From Desulfacinum sp. (GTDB taxonomy: Bacteria > Desulfobacterota > Syntrophobacteria > Syntrophobacterales > DSM-9756): 64,000 nt of DNA. A program made the position numbers and the translations under genes. The notes under the pieces were generated by a model, which was given only the letters and a program-made list of their open reading frames with translations, was not told the origin of the DNA and searched no databases. The stretch lies in the NCBI GenBank assembly GCA_014359885.1, contig JACIYN010000018.1, forward strand, positions 1 through 64,000, written 5' to 3'. Of this stretch, positions 51,389-59,862 are shown piece by piece; within the stretch, counting starts at the first letter, position 1; each line of letters starts with the position of its first letter.

Positions 51389-52825
51389 ATGCCCACCACA
51401 TCCGCCAAGAACCTCTTCATCTTCAACGTCCTGGACGGCTTGCGGGAAGGCCTTTCGCAGTTCTCGGGCCCCAGCCGCGCCGCTCTGCTCTATGCCGAAT
51501 CCCCCGGGGATCCCATGAGGATCTGCGACCCGGAGAACCTGCTCCGGGGCCATGAGCCCATGCTCAAGGCGCTTTATCTGGATTCCGACGAGTGGCGCTC
51601 CAATGCTCCGGACACCCACGGCATGAAGCGCTTCGGCCAGATTTACCCGGAAAAGAACCTGGAAATGGCGGGGCTCATCTCCTACGGCGGCCGATCCCGA
51701 TCCATCTTCTACCAGATGTGGTTTACGGAACACCACCCGGACATGTGTTCCGTGGCCCCCACGGAAAGGTGGCTGGAACACGCCGTGTGGCTGCTCAGCC
51801 ACGATTTTGCCACCTCCAGTGCGTTCTACACCGGCTCATCCCGGTACGTGCTCCGCGAATACGCCACCCACGCCGTGCGGGACGCCGTCATGGACGGCCT
51901 CAACATGATGATCGGCTGGGACAACCGGCTCCAGGTCTATCCCATCCTGGATGCCGTCCTGGAGATATCCAAGACGCCGGAAGAAGGGGCCTGGCCGCGG
52001 GGGGAATTGGTCTTCGTGGAAGAGCGGTTCCTGGAAGAGATTCCCTTCATGGCGCGATTCCCCAGGCTGGAACAGCCGGACATCAAGAACACCAAACATA
52101 TTCGAAAACTTCTCCAGGCCGTGGAATATTCCGATCGCCAGCTGGTTTCGGACGGCCGCTCCCTGGTGGGCATCGCCCGCGGCGCCCTGCCGGACTGCCG
52201 GGTCACGGCTGATTTCCGCGGAAGCTACGGTTTCCTGCATCTGAACGGGAGTCCTGTCTGCAGCTTTTCCGACGGCCGCTTCCATTCCACCAACCGCCGG
52301 GCCAAACTGGTTCAGCTGGAAGAGGCCCTGCTCAGCTCCTCGGTGGATTCGTCGGTGGCGCACACCCTGTTCCGGATCACCGCCGCCATCGTGCACGGGG
52401 CCGAGGAAAAAAAACACGGCTGTACGCTGGTTCTGGACCTGAACGAAACCCCCATCGCCATTTCCGGCCAGGAACTGGACCGTCCCTTGGATCTACAGGA
52501 CCCGGCCTACCTGGACCTGGCCAAATCCCTGGCCAAGGTGGACGGGGCCCTCCACATCGGCCGCGACGGCCGCCTACATCGCTTCGCCTGCCTTCTGGAC
52601 GGCCGGGCGGTTCCCGGAGAGGACCGGGCCCGGGGCGCCCGCTTCAACTCCGCCCTGCGTTTTACGGCGGAACACGATCAGCTATTGGTGGTGGTCGTTT
52701 CGTCCGACCGGCCGGTTTCGGTCATCCAGGGCGGCGTGGAACTCACCGCCGTCTGCCGCTGGAAGCCCAGCTTCAGCTTCACCACGCCCCCGCCCACCCT
52801 GAGCGATTGGATTTCCTGGGGATGA
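51389..52825 (+). CDS. diadenylate-cyclase (DAC/DisA_N)-like protein with an N-terminal sensor domain
   Basis: A 478-residue soluble protein. The last ~110 residues resemble a DAC domain: VDGALHIGRDGRLHRFACLLDG contains the DGA motif, and EDRARGARFNSALRFTAEHDQLLVVVVSSDRPVSVIQGG aligns with the region holding the RHR motif (GxRHRAA in DisA/CdaA), here GARFNSA. The N-terminal ~330 residues are a sensor-like domain (possibly of the DACN group). It would make or bind c-di-AMP. The altered RHR may change activity. The start at ATG 51389 follows GGGAGCGCCCC. No operon partner is obvious. Confidence 0.7.
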   Translation: MPTTSAKNLFIFNVLDGLREGLSQFSGPSRAALLYAESPGDPMRICDPENLLRGHEPMLKALYLDSDEWRSNAPDTHGMKRFGQIYPEKNLEMAGLISYGGRSRSIFYQMWFTEHHPDMCSVAPTERWLEHAVWLLSHDFATSSAFYTGSSRYVLREYATHAVRDAVMDGLNMMIGWDNRLQVYPILDAVLEISKTPEEGAWPRGELVFVEERFLEEIPFMARFPRLEQPDIKNTKHIRKLLQAVEYSDRQLVSDGRSLVGIARGALPDCRVTADFRGSYGFLHLNGSPVCSFSDGRFHSTNRRAKLVQLEEALLSSSVDSSVAHTLFRITAAIVHGAEEKKHGCTLVLDLNETPIAISGQELDRPLDLQDPAYLDLAKSLAKVDGALHIGRDGRLHRFACLLDGRAVPGEDRARGARFNSALRFTAEHDQLLVVVVSSDRPVSVIQGGVELTAVCRWKPSFSFTTPPPTLSDWISWG

Positions 52826-52942
52826 CGGCCTCCCTTCCATCGCCTTTTCCTATTGGACGCACGGGAAGGAAATGATTACAGGAGTGCCTTGGGCATTCTC
52901 CCCGGCGCCCCCTGTGAAAAGGGAGGCGACAGCCCTCCATAT

Positions 52943-53034
52943 GGCCCTTTCCCGCGGGGCTAAAGCCCCGCGGCTACGAGGAGGAGCCAATTTCCTCGGC
53001 CTTGTAAGTCGGTGAGCCATTGTTGGACAGCCTC
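52943..53034. repeat. compound element module A, partial (right part)
   Basis: CCGCGGGGCTAAAGCCCCGCGG hairpin followed by TTGTTGGACAGCCTCC, then a short heptanucleotide array (CCCACGG ATTACGG ATTACGG, 53034-53060) running up to the next gene. Confidence 0.78.
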
Positions 53035-53073
53035 CACGGCCCACGGATTACGGATTACGGAAAGGACGGGCGT

Positions 53074-53898
53074 TTGAACACTCCCAGGCTGGCCCTACCC
53101 AATTTTGTGGATGATGTGGAAGTCTTGCGCCATCTGGCCATGGAACTGGGAGCGGAGGGCATTGACTGGAGCTTCCGCCCCCACACGCTTCCCCGCACCC
53201 CGCTGGAACAGTCGCGGCTGGCCCGCACCCTGGCCCGTTTGGAACCCTTGGAGATCCGCTATCATGCGGCACTCCCCCATGTGGATCCGGGGGACCGCGA
53301 TCCGCACCGGGCGCAAGCCGCCCTGAGCGTTCTGGAAAGGCTCTGCCGGGTAACGGCCGGGCTGGGAGGCCGCGTCCTCACCATTCATGTGGGTCTCGGG
53401 CGATCCACCACCCAGGATCTTTCCTGGCACCGAACCCTGGAAAACCTCAACCGTCTGAACGAAACGGCCCGGAACCTGGGGCTGCGCCTCTGCCTGGAAA
53501 ACCTGGCCTGGGGATGGACGAGCCGCCCGGACCTCTATGAGAAGATGCTTCGAAAGACGGGACTCTGGGCCACCCTGGACATCGGTCATGCGGCCGTGAG
53601 CCCGTCCATCACCAGCCAACAATTCGAACTGGAGGACCTGGTCTCGCCCCAGCCGGATCGGTTTCTCAACGCCCACGTCTACCACCTGGAAGTGGACGAT
53701 CACCATATCCCGCCGGAAGACCCCGCGGATCTCTCGGTCCGCCTGGACCTCCTGGCGGCACTTCCTTTCTGTGACTGGTGGGTGTTGGAACTGCGCGACG
53801 CTCTCTCCGTGAGAAAGGCCCACGGAGTCGTCCGCCGCTATCTGGACGAGAGACGTCAAGAAGCCCCCAGGTCTCAAGGGGTCTTCTTGCGGATGTAG
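53074..53898 (+). CDS. sugar phosphate isomerase/epimerase (AP-endonuclease-2 TIM barrel)
   Basis: The tracked start (53020) lies in repeat DNA; TTG 53074 (LNTPRLALPNFVDDVEVLRHLAMELGAEGIDWSF) follows GGAAAGGACGGGCG, giving 274 aa. The beta strands HVGLGRSTTQDLSW, LRLCLENLAWGWTSRPDLYEKML, WATLDIGHAAVSPS and HVYHLEVDDHHIPPEDP place the metal-binding Glu, Asp and His of the xylose-isomerase-like family. Members isomerise sugars or act as endonucleases. Its 3' end overlaps the convergent thioesterase gene by 25 bp. Confidence 0.84.
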   Translation: MNTPRLALPNFVDDVEVLRHLAMELGAEGIDWSFRPHTLPRTPLEQSRLARTLARLEPLEIRYHAALPHVDPGDRDPHRAQAALSVLERLCRVTAGLGGRVLTIHVGLGRSTTQDLSWHRTLENLNRLNETARNLGLRLCLENLAWGWTSRPDLYEKMLRKTGLWATLDIGHAAVSPSITSQQFELEDLVSPQPDRFLNAHVYHLEVDDHHIPPEDPADLSVRLDLLAALPFCDWWVLELRDALSVRKAHGVVRRYLDERRQEAPRSQGVFLRM

Positions 53899-54320
53899 AG
53901 CACCTTTTCGATCCTCGCCACCACGTCCCCCGATTCGTCCACCACCTCCACCGTGAAGGTGGGCAGGACCTTGCCCCGTTCCGCCACCTTTCGGCGGATA
54001 TCCCTAAGGGTTTCCTCGTCCAGATGAAAGCGCGCCCGCACGGTTCCGCGGCCGGGCTTGACGAAATCGATGGAAGCCGCCTTGTCCCAGACGATATAGT
54101 CGGGTCCCAGGTTTTTGATGAGCATGAGCATGTAGAAGGGATCCACCATGGAATAGAGGCTTCCGCCGAAATGGGTCCCCACGTAGTTTCGGTTCAGGAA
54201 GGTGAGCGGCATCTCCACCACAATGTCCCGGTAGTCTTCCGATAGGTGCCGGACGCGAACTCCCGCACCCAGATACGGCGGATACACATTGAGCAGCCAT
54301 CGAAACTGGTGGTGATTCAT
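53874..54320 (-). CDS. hot-dog fold thioesterase-like protein (DUF4442)
   Basis: A 148-residue protein from ATG 54320 (MNHHQFRWLLNVYPPYLGAGVRV) after AGAGGGGATGCTC. VEMPLTFLNRNYVGTHFGGSLYSMVDPFYMLMLI is the hot-dog helix region of DUF4442/PaaI-like proteins, with HFGG near the usual catalytic Asn/His-Gly position. It probably hydrolyses an acyl-CoA. It lies downstream of the MBL hydrolase and MarR genes on the same strand. Confidence 0.85.
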   Translation of the reverse strand: MNHHQFRWLLNVYPPYLGAGVRVRHLSEDYRDIVVEMPLTFLNRNYVGTHFGGSLYSMVDPFYMLMLIKNLGPDYIVWDKAASIDFVKPGRGTVRARFHLDEETLRDIRRKVAERGKVLPTFTVEVVDESGDVVARIEKVLYIRKKTP

Positions 54321-54401
54321 GAGCATCCCCTCTTTGAAAGATCTCCCCCTTTGGATCCACACGGCACCGCCCAGGGCCGTCGGTGCCTTCTTCACGGCAT
54401 C

Positions 54402-55313
54402 TCAGTGAATACCAAGACCTCTGCAGACATCCGGGAAAAGGCCCCTCAGCCCCCCGTGCGCCAGGGCCTTCACATGATGGTCCACCATGGTTCCGTCCCA
54501 CATGCGGAGAAAGGATCGCATGGGTTCGGCCACCGCGTCCTTATTGGGGAAAAAGAGCCCTTCTCGGACCATGTGCTCCCGGTCCCAGCCCTGATCCAGC
54601 CACGATTCCACCTTGCCTTCCCGGCGAAAGATCTCCCCCAGCGCCCCGTCCCAGGCCGCCGGGATATCCTTCGTGATCACCCCCCCGTGGCTCGTGAGAA
54701 GCACCCGGGCATCCAGGGCCTTCAGGCGCAGGTAGGATTCCACCATCTTCGCGAGATCACAGTCCACCCACCCATACCAGGGGCCGAATCGGTCCAGTCC
54801 CATGTCCCCGGTGAAGAGAATCCTGTCCCGGGGAAAGAAGACGGCCGTGTGGCCGGGCGAATGTCCGGGCGTGGGAACCAGCTCCATGGGAACCCCGCAG
54901 TCCAAAACGCCGTCGCCGGCCCGGAGGGGCTCCACGGCGGGCACTTGCCCATAGCCGGCCGTCTCCGTCACAAACCGCTCCCACGATTCCGTGAGTCCCG
55001 CAGGTCCCGCCGTTCTTTCCACGAAATGGGCCAGCGACCGCACAAGAGGCACCTCCGATTCCGCAATGACCACCCGGGCGCCCCCTTGGACCGCCGCCCG
55101 GGCCCAGATGGTGTGGTCAATGTGGTAATGGCTCAGAAAGGCCACGTGGGGCCGAAACTCCTCCAGCAGGGCCTCCGCGTCCCCGGGGCCCGGGTTGGCG
55201 TCCATGGCGATGCGCCGAGAGCCGTGAACCAGAACCCCGGCGCAGGCCCGAAAGAGCTTCATGGAGCGCGGCTCCACGTATTCCACCGTCTCGGTGATCT
55301 TGGTCCGCTTCAT
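54402..55313 (-). CDS. MBL-fold metallo-hydrolase
   Basis: A 303-residue metallo-beta-lactamase-fold enzyme. The metal motif is VAFLSHYHIDHTIWA (HxHxDH), followed by VPTPGHSPGHTAVFFPRDRILFTGDMGLDR and VLLTSHGGVITK. AAAGGACGAACGATC precedes the ATG at 55313. It lies 33 bp downstream of the MarR gene on the same strand, so it is probably regulated by it. Substrates could be lactones, thioesters or detoxification products. Confidence 0.9.
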   Translation of the reverse strand: MKRTKITETVEYVEPRSMKLFRACAGVLVHGSRRIAMDANPGPGDAEALLEEFRPHVAFLSHYHIDHTIWARAAVQGGARVVIAESEVPLVRSLAHFVERTAGPAGLTESWERFVTETAGYGQVPAVEPLRAGDGVLDCGVPMELVPTPGHSPGHTAVFFPRDRILFTGDMGLDRFGPWYGWVDCDLAKMVESYLRLKALDARVLLTSHGGVITKDIPAAWDGALGEIFRREGKVESWLDQGWDREHMVREGLFFPNKDAVAEPMRSFLRMWDGTMVDHHVKALAHGGLRGLFPDVCRGLGIH

Positions 55314-55345
55314 GATCGTTCGTCCTTTACAAGGCTCCGCTCCCG

Positions 55346-55768
55346 TCAGCCGCCCTGGGCCAAACGCACCAGAAGGCTTCGAAAGAGCGCCTCCTCCTCT
55401 TGGGAGATCTCCTTCAGGAACGATGCGTTGGCTTCGCGGCTGATGCGGATGATCTCCCGGGCCACGCGCTTTCCCTCGTCCGTGAGGCAGATGAGGATGG
55501 ACCGGCGATCATGGGGGTTCTTTCGCCGTTCCACAAAGCCCAGCCGCTCCAACCGGTCCAGGATGCCGGTCAGGGTGGCGCTGTCCAGTTGAACCCGCTG
55601 GCCCAGCCGTGCGGAGGTAACCCGGTCCTCATCGGCCAGAAAAGCCAGCACAAGGCCCTGCACGGCGGTCACGTTCAGGTGGGAAATCCGGGACGTCCAG
55701 TATCGCACCCCCGCCTGGGCGGCCTTGGCCAGTTGGAAAAAGATGCAGTCTTCCGGTTTTTTGAGCAT
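55346..55768 (-). CDS. MarR family transcriptional regulator
   Basis: A 140-residue dimeric winged-helix regulator. The recognition-helix region is VTSARLGQRVQLDSATLTGILDRLERLGFVERRKNPHDRRSILICLTDEG, the standard MarR signature with the beta-wing DRR. GAGGGAATGGC precedes the ATG. A near-perfect 18-bp palindrome lies 21 bp upstream of the start, suggesting autoregulation. It heads a minus-strand run with the MBL and thioesterase genes. Confidence 0.95.
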   Translation of the reverse strand: MLKKPEDCIFFQLAKAAQAGVRYWTSRISHLNVTAVQGLVLAFLADEDRVTSARLGQRVQLDSATLTGILDRLERLGFVERRKNPHDRRSILICLTDEGKRVAREIIRISREANASFLKEISQEEEALFRSLLVRLAQGG

Positions 55769-55788
55769 GCCATTCCCTCGCAGTCACT

Positions 55789-55806
55789 TTACTTGCATAC
55801 AAGCAA
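55789..55806. promoter_or_regulatory. candidate MarR operator
   Basis: TTACTTGCATACAAGCAA is an 18-bp palindrome (TTRCTTGYATRCAAGYAA) upstream of marR, of the kind bound by MarR dimers. Confidence 0.65.
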
Positions 55807-55900
55807 ATAGCCCCTGCACCCCTTCCTGTCAAGTCTCAGAAGCCCGTTTCGCCTTTGCACTCCAAGATGTTTTTTCCTATCTTCGGTGTACCGGCAAAAC

Positions 55901-56109
55901 AGGAGCCTGTGCGAGAACGCCGCGGACGACCTCTTTTTTCGTAGCGCAGCCCTTTAGGGCTGCGGAGGAACCCCCGCCTCGGATAGGCCGTATTTCCTGT
56001 CACTTCATGGAGTTACGGTGACCCTTTCCGCGGGGCTGAAGCCCCGCGGCTAAGAGGGAAACGCAAGCCCCGGGCATCTTCAGCCGAAGGGCCATTCTCA
56101 GACAAACCC
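55901..56109. repeat. compound intergenic element, module A copy 3
   Basis: AGGAGCCTGTGCGAGAACGCC at the left, GCAGCCCTTTAGGGCTGC and CCGCGGGGCTGAAGCCCCGCGG hairpins, and TTCTCAGACAAACCC at the right. It fills most of the gap between marR and lemA. Confidence 0.85.
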
Positions 56110-56158
56110 GTGGTGTTGGAACGATCGGCTCACCTTTGAAATTGCGGGAGGATCCGCC

Positions 56159-56710
56159 ATGGCGACCCTGGTGATCGGAGCGGTTCTTGTCTTGGTGCTT
56201 CTGTTTTCCGTGGTCTTGTACAACCGGCTGGTGCGCGCCCGGAACCTGGTGGAGGAGGCCTGGAGCGGCATCGATGTGCAGCTCAAGCGGCGCACGGACC
56301 TCATCCCCAACCTGGTGGAGACGGTCCGCGGCTACGTGCAGCACGAGCGCGGCGTGCTGGAAGAAGTGACGGCGCAACGGACCCGGACCCTGCAGGCATC
56401 TTCCGTGGAAGAGCGCGAGCAGGCGGAGCGCGGCCTGGGTCGCGCCCTGGGGGCCCTTTTCGCGGTGGCGGAAAACTACCCGGATCTCAAGGCGAACCAG
56501 AATTTTCTGGAGCTTCAGCAGGCTTTGGCCGACATAGAAAACGAGATCCAGCTGGCGCGACGCTACTACAACGGCACGGTCCGGGACCTGAACATCCTGG
56601 TGGAATCCTTCCCCAGCAATCTCTTCGCTTCCCTTTTCGGATTCCGGAAGGCCCGGTTCCTGGAAATCGAGGAAGGGGAACGGGCGGTCCCCAAGGTGAG
56701 CTTTTCCTGA
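56159..56710 (+). CDS. lemA: LemA family protein
   Basis: A 183-residue membrane-anchored protein: one N-terminal transmembrane segment (TLVIGAVLVLVLLFSVVLYN) and a long alpha-helical domain (NRLVRARNLVEEAWSGIDVQLKRRTDLIPNLVETVRGYVQHE, RYYNGTVRDLNILVESFPSNLFASLFGF). GGGAGGATCCGCC precedes the ATG. It is 13 bp before the DUF2207 gene, a frequent pairing; LemA function is unknown but tied to envelope processes. Confidence 0.95.
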   Translation: MATLVIGAVLVLVLLFSVVLYNRLVRARNLVEEAWSGIDVQLKRRTDLIPNLVETVRGYVQHERGVLEEVTAQRTRTLQASSVEEREQAERGLGRALGALFAVAENYPDLKANQNFLELQQALADIENEIQLARRYYNGTVRDLNILVESFPSNLFASLFGFRKARFLEIEEGERAVPKVSFS

Positions 56711-56723
56711 CGAGGTGAGCCCC

Positions 56724-58637
56724 ATGATCCGAAGGCTTCTTCAAACAGCTTGGGCGCTCCTGGTGCCGGCCCTTCTTTGGGTCGCCCCCGCCCCGGCATC
56801 CGCCGCTGAAACGGAAAAGATCCTCCATTTCCACAGCACCATCCTCATCGAGGCCGATTCGAGCCTGACGGTGACCGAATCCATCACGGTGCAAGCCTTG
56901 GGCAGGACCATCAAGCGCGGCATCGTGAGGGATTTTCCCACGACGTACAAGGACCGCTACGGCAACACCGTGCGGGTGGGCTTCGAGGTGGTGGAGGTCC
57001 GGCGGGACGGGAGGCCCGAACCCTACCACATGCGGCCTGCCTCCAACGGGGTTCGGATCTACATCGGGCGCAAGGACGTTTTCCTGAAACCGGGGGTCTA
57101 TCGCTACGAGATCACGTACCGCACCACCCGGCAGCTGGGGTTTTTCCCGGAATACGACGAACTTTACTGGAACGTGACCGGAACCGACTGGACCTTTCCC
57201 ATGGAGCGGGTGACGGCCCGGATCCGCCTGCCCGAAGGCGCGTCCCTCGTGCAATATGCGGCCTATACGGGTCCTGCGGGAGCCAGGGGGAAGGATTTTC
57301 GCTTTTCATCCGAAGGTGGCGGCTGGGTGACCTTCGAAACCACCCGTCCGCTGAAGCCCCGCGAAGGGCTGACCGTGGCGGTGGCCTGGCCCAAGGGGTT
57401 TGTCGCGGAACCCGGCGCACTGGATCGAGCGGGCTACCTGTTGGAAGACAACCCGGGACTGGGCGCCGGACTCCTGGGGCTGCTCTGCATTGTGGCTTAT
57501 TGCCTGGTCGTCTGGGCCCGCGTCGGAAGGGATCCCAAACCGGGAACCATCATTCCGCTCTTCCATCCTCCCCAGGATCTTTCCCCCGCGGCCGTGCGCT
57601 ATGTGCGGCGCATGGGATTCGATCAAAAAGCCCTGGCCGCAACGCTTGTGAACATGGCCGTGAAGGGATATCTGACCATCGAGGAGGAGGACAAGGGCTA
57701 CACGCTCCGGCGCACGAACCAGGGGGAAGAGGGGCTGTCGCCGGAGGAAAGGCCGGTGGCGGAGGAGCTTTTCACCCGCAGCAAGGCCGCCTCTGTTCAC
57801 TTGGGCAAGCGTTACACGCCGAGGCTTCGCCAGGCCATGGACGCGCTCCACAAGGAGCTTTCCCAGAGGTACCGAAAGGTCGCCTTCTTCACCAATTCCA
57901 AGTATATGGCCCCTGCGCTGTTGATGACCCTGGCCACCCTGGCGGCCATGGTCCTGGGCTCCCGGGACCGTTCCTCGGCCGCGTTCATGACCCTGTGGCT
58001 TTCCATCTGGACCGTCGCCTGTCTCCTCTTGGTCCATCGAGCCCTCGCTGCCTGGAAATCGGCCCCATCCAAGGCGGCCGCGCTGACTCCCACCTTCATG
58101 GCGGCGGCCTTCTGCGGCTTCGAAATAATGGGTTTGACCCTGTTCGCCGGCGCCGTGTCGTGGGGAGGCGCTCTGCTTCTGGTGTGCCTCGCGATCACGC
58201 ACCCGGTTTTCTATTTTCTTTTGAAGGCTCCCACCTCGTTCGGCCGGAAGCTCCTGGATCAAATCGAAGGATTCCGCCGGTATCTCTCCGTAGCGGAAGA
58301 AGACCGCCTCAACATCCTCCATCCCCCCGACCGGACCCCGGAGCATTTCGAAAGGAACCTCCCCTACGCCATGGCCCTGGACGTGGAGCAGGAATGGTGC
58401 GAGCGATTCGCCGGGATCCTGGAGGCGGACGGCGCACCGGACCGCCGCTACCGCCCCGCGTGGTATCGGGGCACGCACTGGTCCTCCCTCGGCACGCGGT
58501 CTTTCGCCGAAAGCTTGGGAAGCTCCTTTGCGGGAGCCGTGGCCTCCGCGTCTTCGCCTCCCGGCTCTTCGTCGGGATCGGGAGGTGGCGGCTCCTCGGG
58601 CGGCGGGGGAGGCGGCGGAGGCGGCAGCGGCTGGTAA
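56724..58637 (+). CDS. DUF2207 membrane protein with glycine-rich C-terminus
   Basis: A 637-residue protein from ATG 56724 (MIRRLLQTAWALLVPALLWVAPAPASAAETEKI), with a signal peptide and an extracytoplasmic beta domain (residues ~30-230: SSLTVTESITVQALGRTIKRGIVRDFPTTYKDRYGN). Four transmembrane helices follow (GLLCIVAYCLVVWARV, YMAPALLMTLATLAAMVLG, LWLSIWTVACLLLVH, TLFAGAVSWGGALLLVCLAI). The last ~25 residues are glycine/serine-rich (SGSGGGGSSGGGG). GAGGTGAGCCCC is the ribosome site. It is coupled to lemA. Function unknown; probably an envelope complex with LemA. Confidence 0.9.
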   Translation: MIRRLLQTAWALLVPALLWVAPAPASAAETEKILHFHSTILIEADSSLTVTESITVQALGRTIKRGIVRDFPTTYKDRYGNTVRVGFEVVEVRRDGRPEPYHMRPASNGVRIYIGRKDVFLKPGVYRYEITYRTTRQLGFFPEYDELYWNVTGTDWTFPMERVTARIRLPEGASLVQYAAYTGPAGARGKDFRFSSEGGGWVTFETTRPLKPREGLTVAVAWPKGFVAEPGALDRAGYLLEDNPGLGAGLLGLLCIVAYCLVVWARVGRDPKPGTIIPLFHPPQDLSPAAVRYVRRMGFDQKALAATLVNMAVKGYLTIEEEDKGYTLRRTNQGEEGLSPEERPVAEELFTRSKAASVHLGKRYTPRLRQAMDALHKELSQRYRKVAFFTNSKYMAPALLMTLATLAAMVLGSRDRSSAAFMTLWLSIWTVACLLLVHRALAAWKSAPSKAAALTPTFMAAAFCGFEIMGLTLFAGAVSWGGALLLVCLAITHPVFYFLLKAPTSFGRKLLDQIEGFRRYLSVAEEDRLNILHPPDRTPEHFERNLPYAMALDVEQEWCERFAGILEADGAPDRRYRPAWYRGTHWSSLGTRSFAESLGSSFAGAVASASSPPGSSSGSGGGGSSGGGGGGGGGSGW

Positions 58638-58653
58638 CGAGTTCGGCCTTCGG

Positions 58654-59622
58654 TCAGGGCGCCTCCACCAGGCACAGGTGGACCTTGCGGGCGTTGTGAA
58701 GGAGCTTGTTGGCGTGGCTTCCCATGAGGAAGGGCTTGCGCTCCTTGAAGCTCCGCTTGCCGATCAGGATCGCCTCGTAGTCTCCCCTTTCGATCTCCGC
58801 CAGGAGATCCTGGGCGATGCCGCGCCGGGCGGTGACAACCCGCGTTTCAATGGCCGATTCCGGAATGCCCTGAAGAATCAGGGCATGGCGGGCCTCATCC
58901 ATGAACTGGTCCACGTGGCGGCGGGTTTCCGTCTCCCAGCCCTTGCGCCACACACGGCGTTCATCCCGCTCCCCTGCATCCAGAATGTGGCCGTCGTCCC
59001 AGAGCGCGGGGGGAAGGGGCGGCAGGATGTGCAGGATGGTATAGGTAAGACCGGACGTGGGAGCGATCCACTCGTTGACGTAGTAGGTGAGCGCCCGGCA
59101 TTCGGGCCTTCCTTCCACGGCCACCAGGACCTTGCCGCTGGAGGGTGCTTCCGGATCCATCACCCACACGGTGCGGTGTTCGGCGTACTGGGCCACACGG
59201 CTGGAGACGCTCCCCAGCAGCAGGTTTTCGGCCGGGGTGAGGCCGCGCCGACCCACGGCGATGGTTCGGATCTTGTGCCGTTCCGCCGTCCGGAGGATGT
59301 CCATGCCCGGGTCCAGGCTGTCGAAACAGCAGGCCGTTTCCACCTGCTCTTCTGCGAAACCGTTTTCGCGGAGTGCCTTCCGGCACGGTTCGGTGATGCT
59401 GCGGCAGATTTTTTCCTGGGTGTCCTTGGCGATCCGAAGCGATGTTTCCGCATCCCACAATTCCCCGGGATAGAGGAGCAGGTTCTGCTGCACGCAGTGC
59501 AGCAGAACGAAGCAGCAATCCTTTCGGCCGCGAAGGAACGATCCGAACCGGGAGACGGCTTGCAGACACCTCTCCGATCCGTCCACGGCCACCAAAACGC
59601 ACTTTTCCAGGCGCTCTTCCAT
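58654..59622 (-). CDS. tandem-domain universal stress protein
   Basis: A 322-residue cytoplasmic protein with two USP domains. I start at ATG 59622 (MEERLEKCVLVAVDGSERCLQAV) after AAGGAGGGACCGCC; the tracked extension is not coding. Domain 1 ends with the ATP-binding motif VGRRGLTPAENLLLGSVSSRVAQYA; domain 2 (KVLVAVEGRPECRALTYYVNEW) ends with IGKRSFKERKPFLMGSHANKLL. Both glycine motifs are of the nucleotide-binding type. Its 3' end is 17 bp from the convergent DUF2207 stop. Probably a general stress or energy-status protein. Confidence 0.92.
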   Translation of the reverse strand: MEERLEKCVLVAVDGSERCLQAVSRFGSFLRGRKDCCFVLLHCVQQNLLLYPGELWDAETSLRIAKDTQEKICRSITEPCRKALRENGFAEEQVETACCFDSLDPGMDILRTAERHKIRTIAVGRRGLTPAENLLLGSVSSRVAQYAEHRTVWVMDPEAPSSGKVLVAVEGRPECRALTYYVNEWIAPTSGLTYTILHILPPLPPALWDDGHILDAGERDERRVWRKGWETETRRHVDQFMDEARHALILQGIPESAIETRVVTARRGIAQDLLAEIERGDYEAILIGKRSFKERKPFLMGSHANKLLHNARKVHLCLVEAP

Positions 59623-59862
59623 GGCGGTCCCTCCTTTCGGGACGGGCGTCCCGCACGGGGCGGAAGACAAAGATCCTCCGAAATGGGGTTCTCCTCTGCC
59701 ACCAATATAACCCGCCGGTCCAAGAGGGCCATCTCCTGTTTGGAGGGGCATCGCCTTTCCCACTTTAACGCTGGGATTTGACAACACCTGGAACCCATGA
59801 AAAAGTACCTTTAGGATAGAGCGCATACCGGGTTCCGTTTCTGACGCTTCAGGGGGATGATA

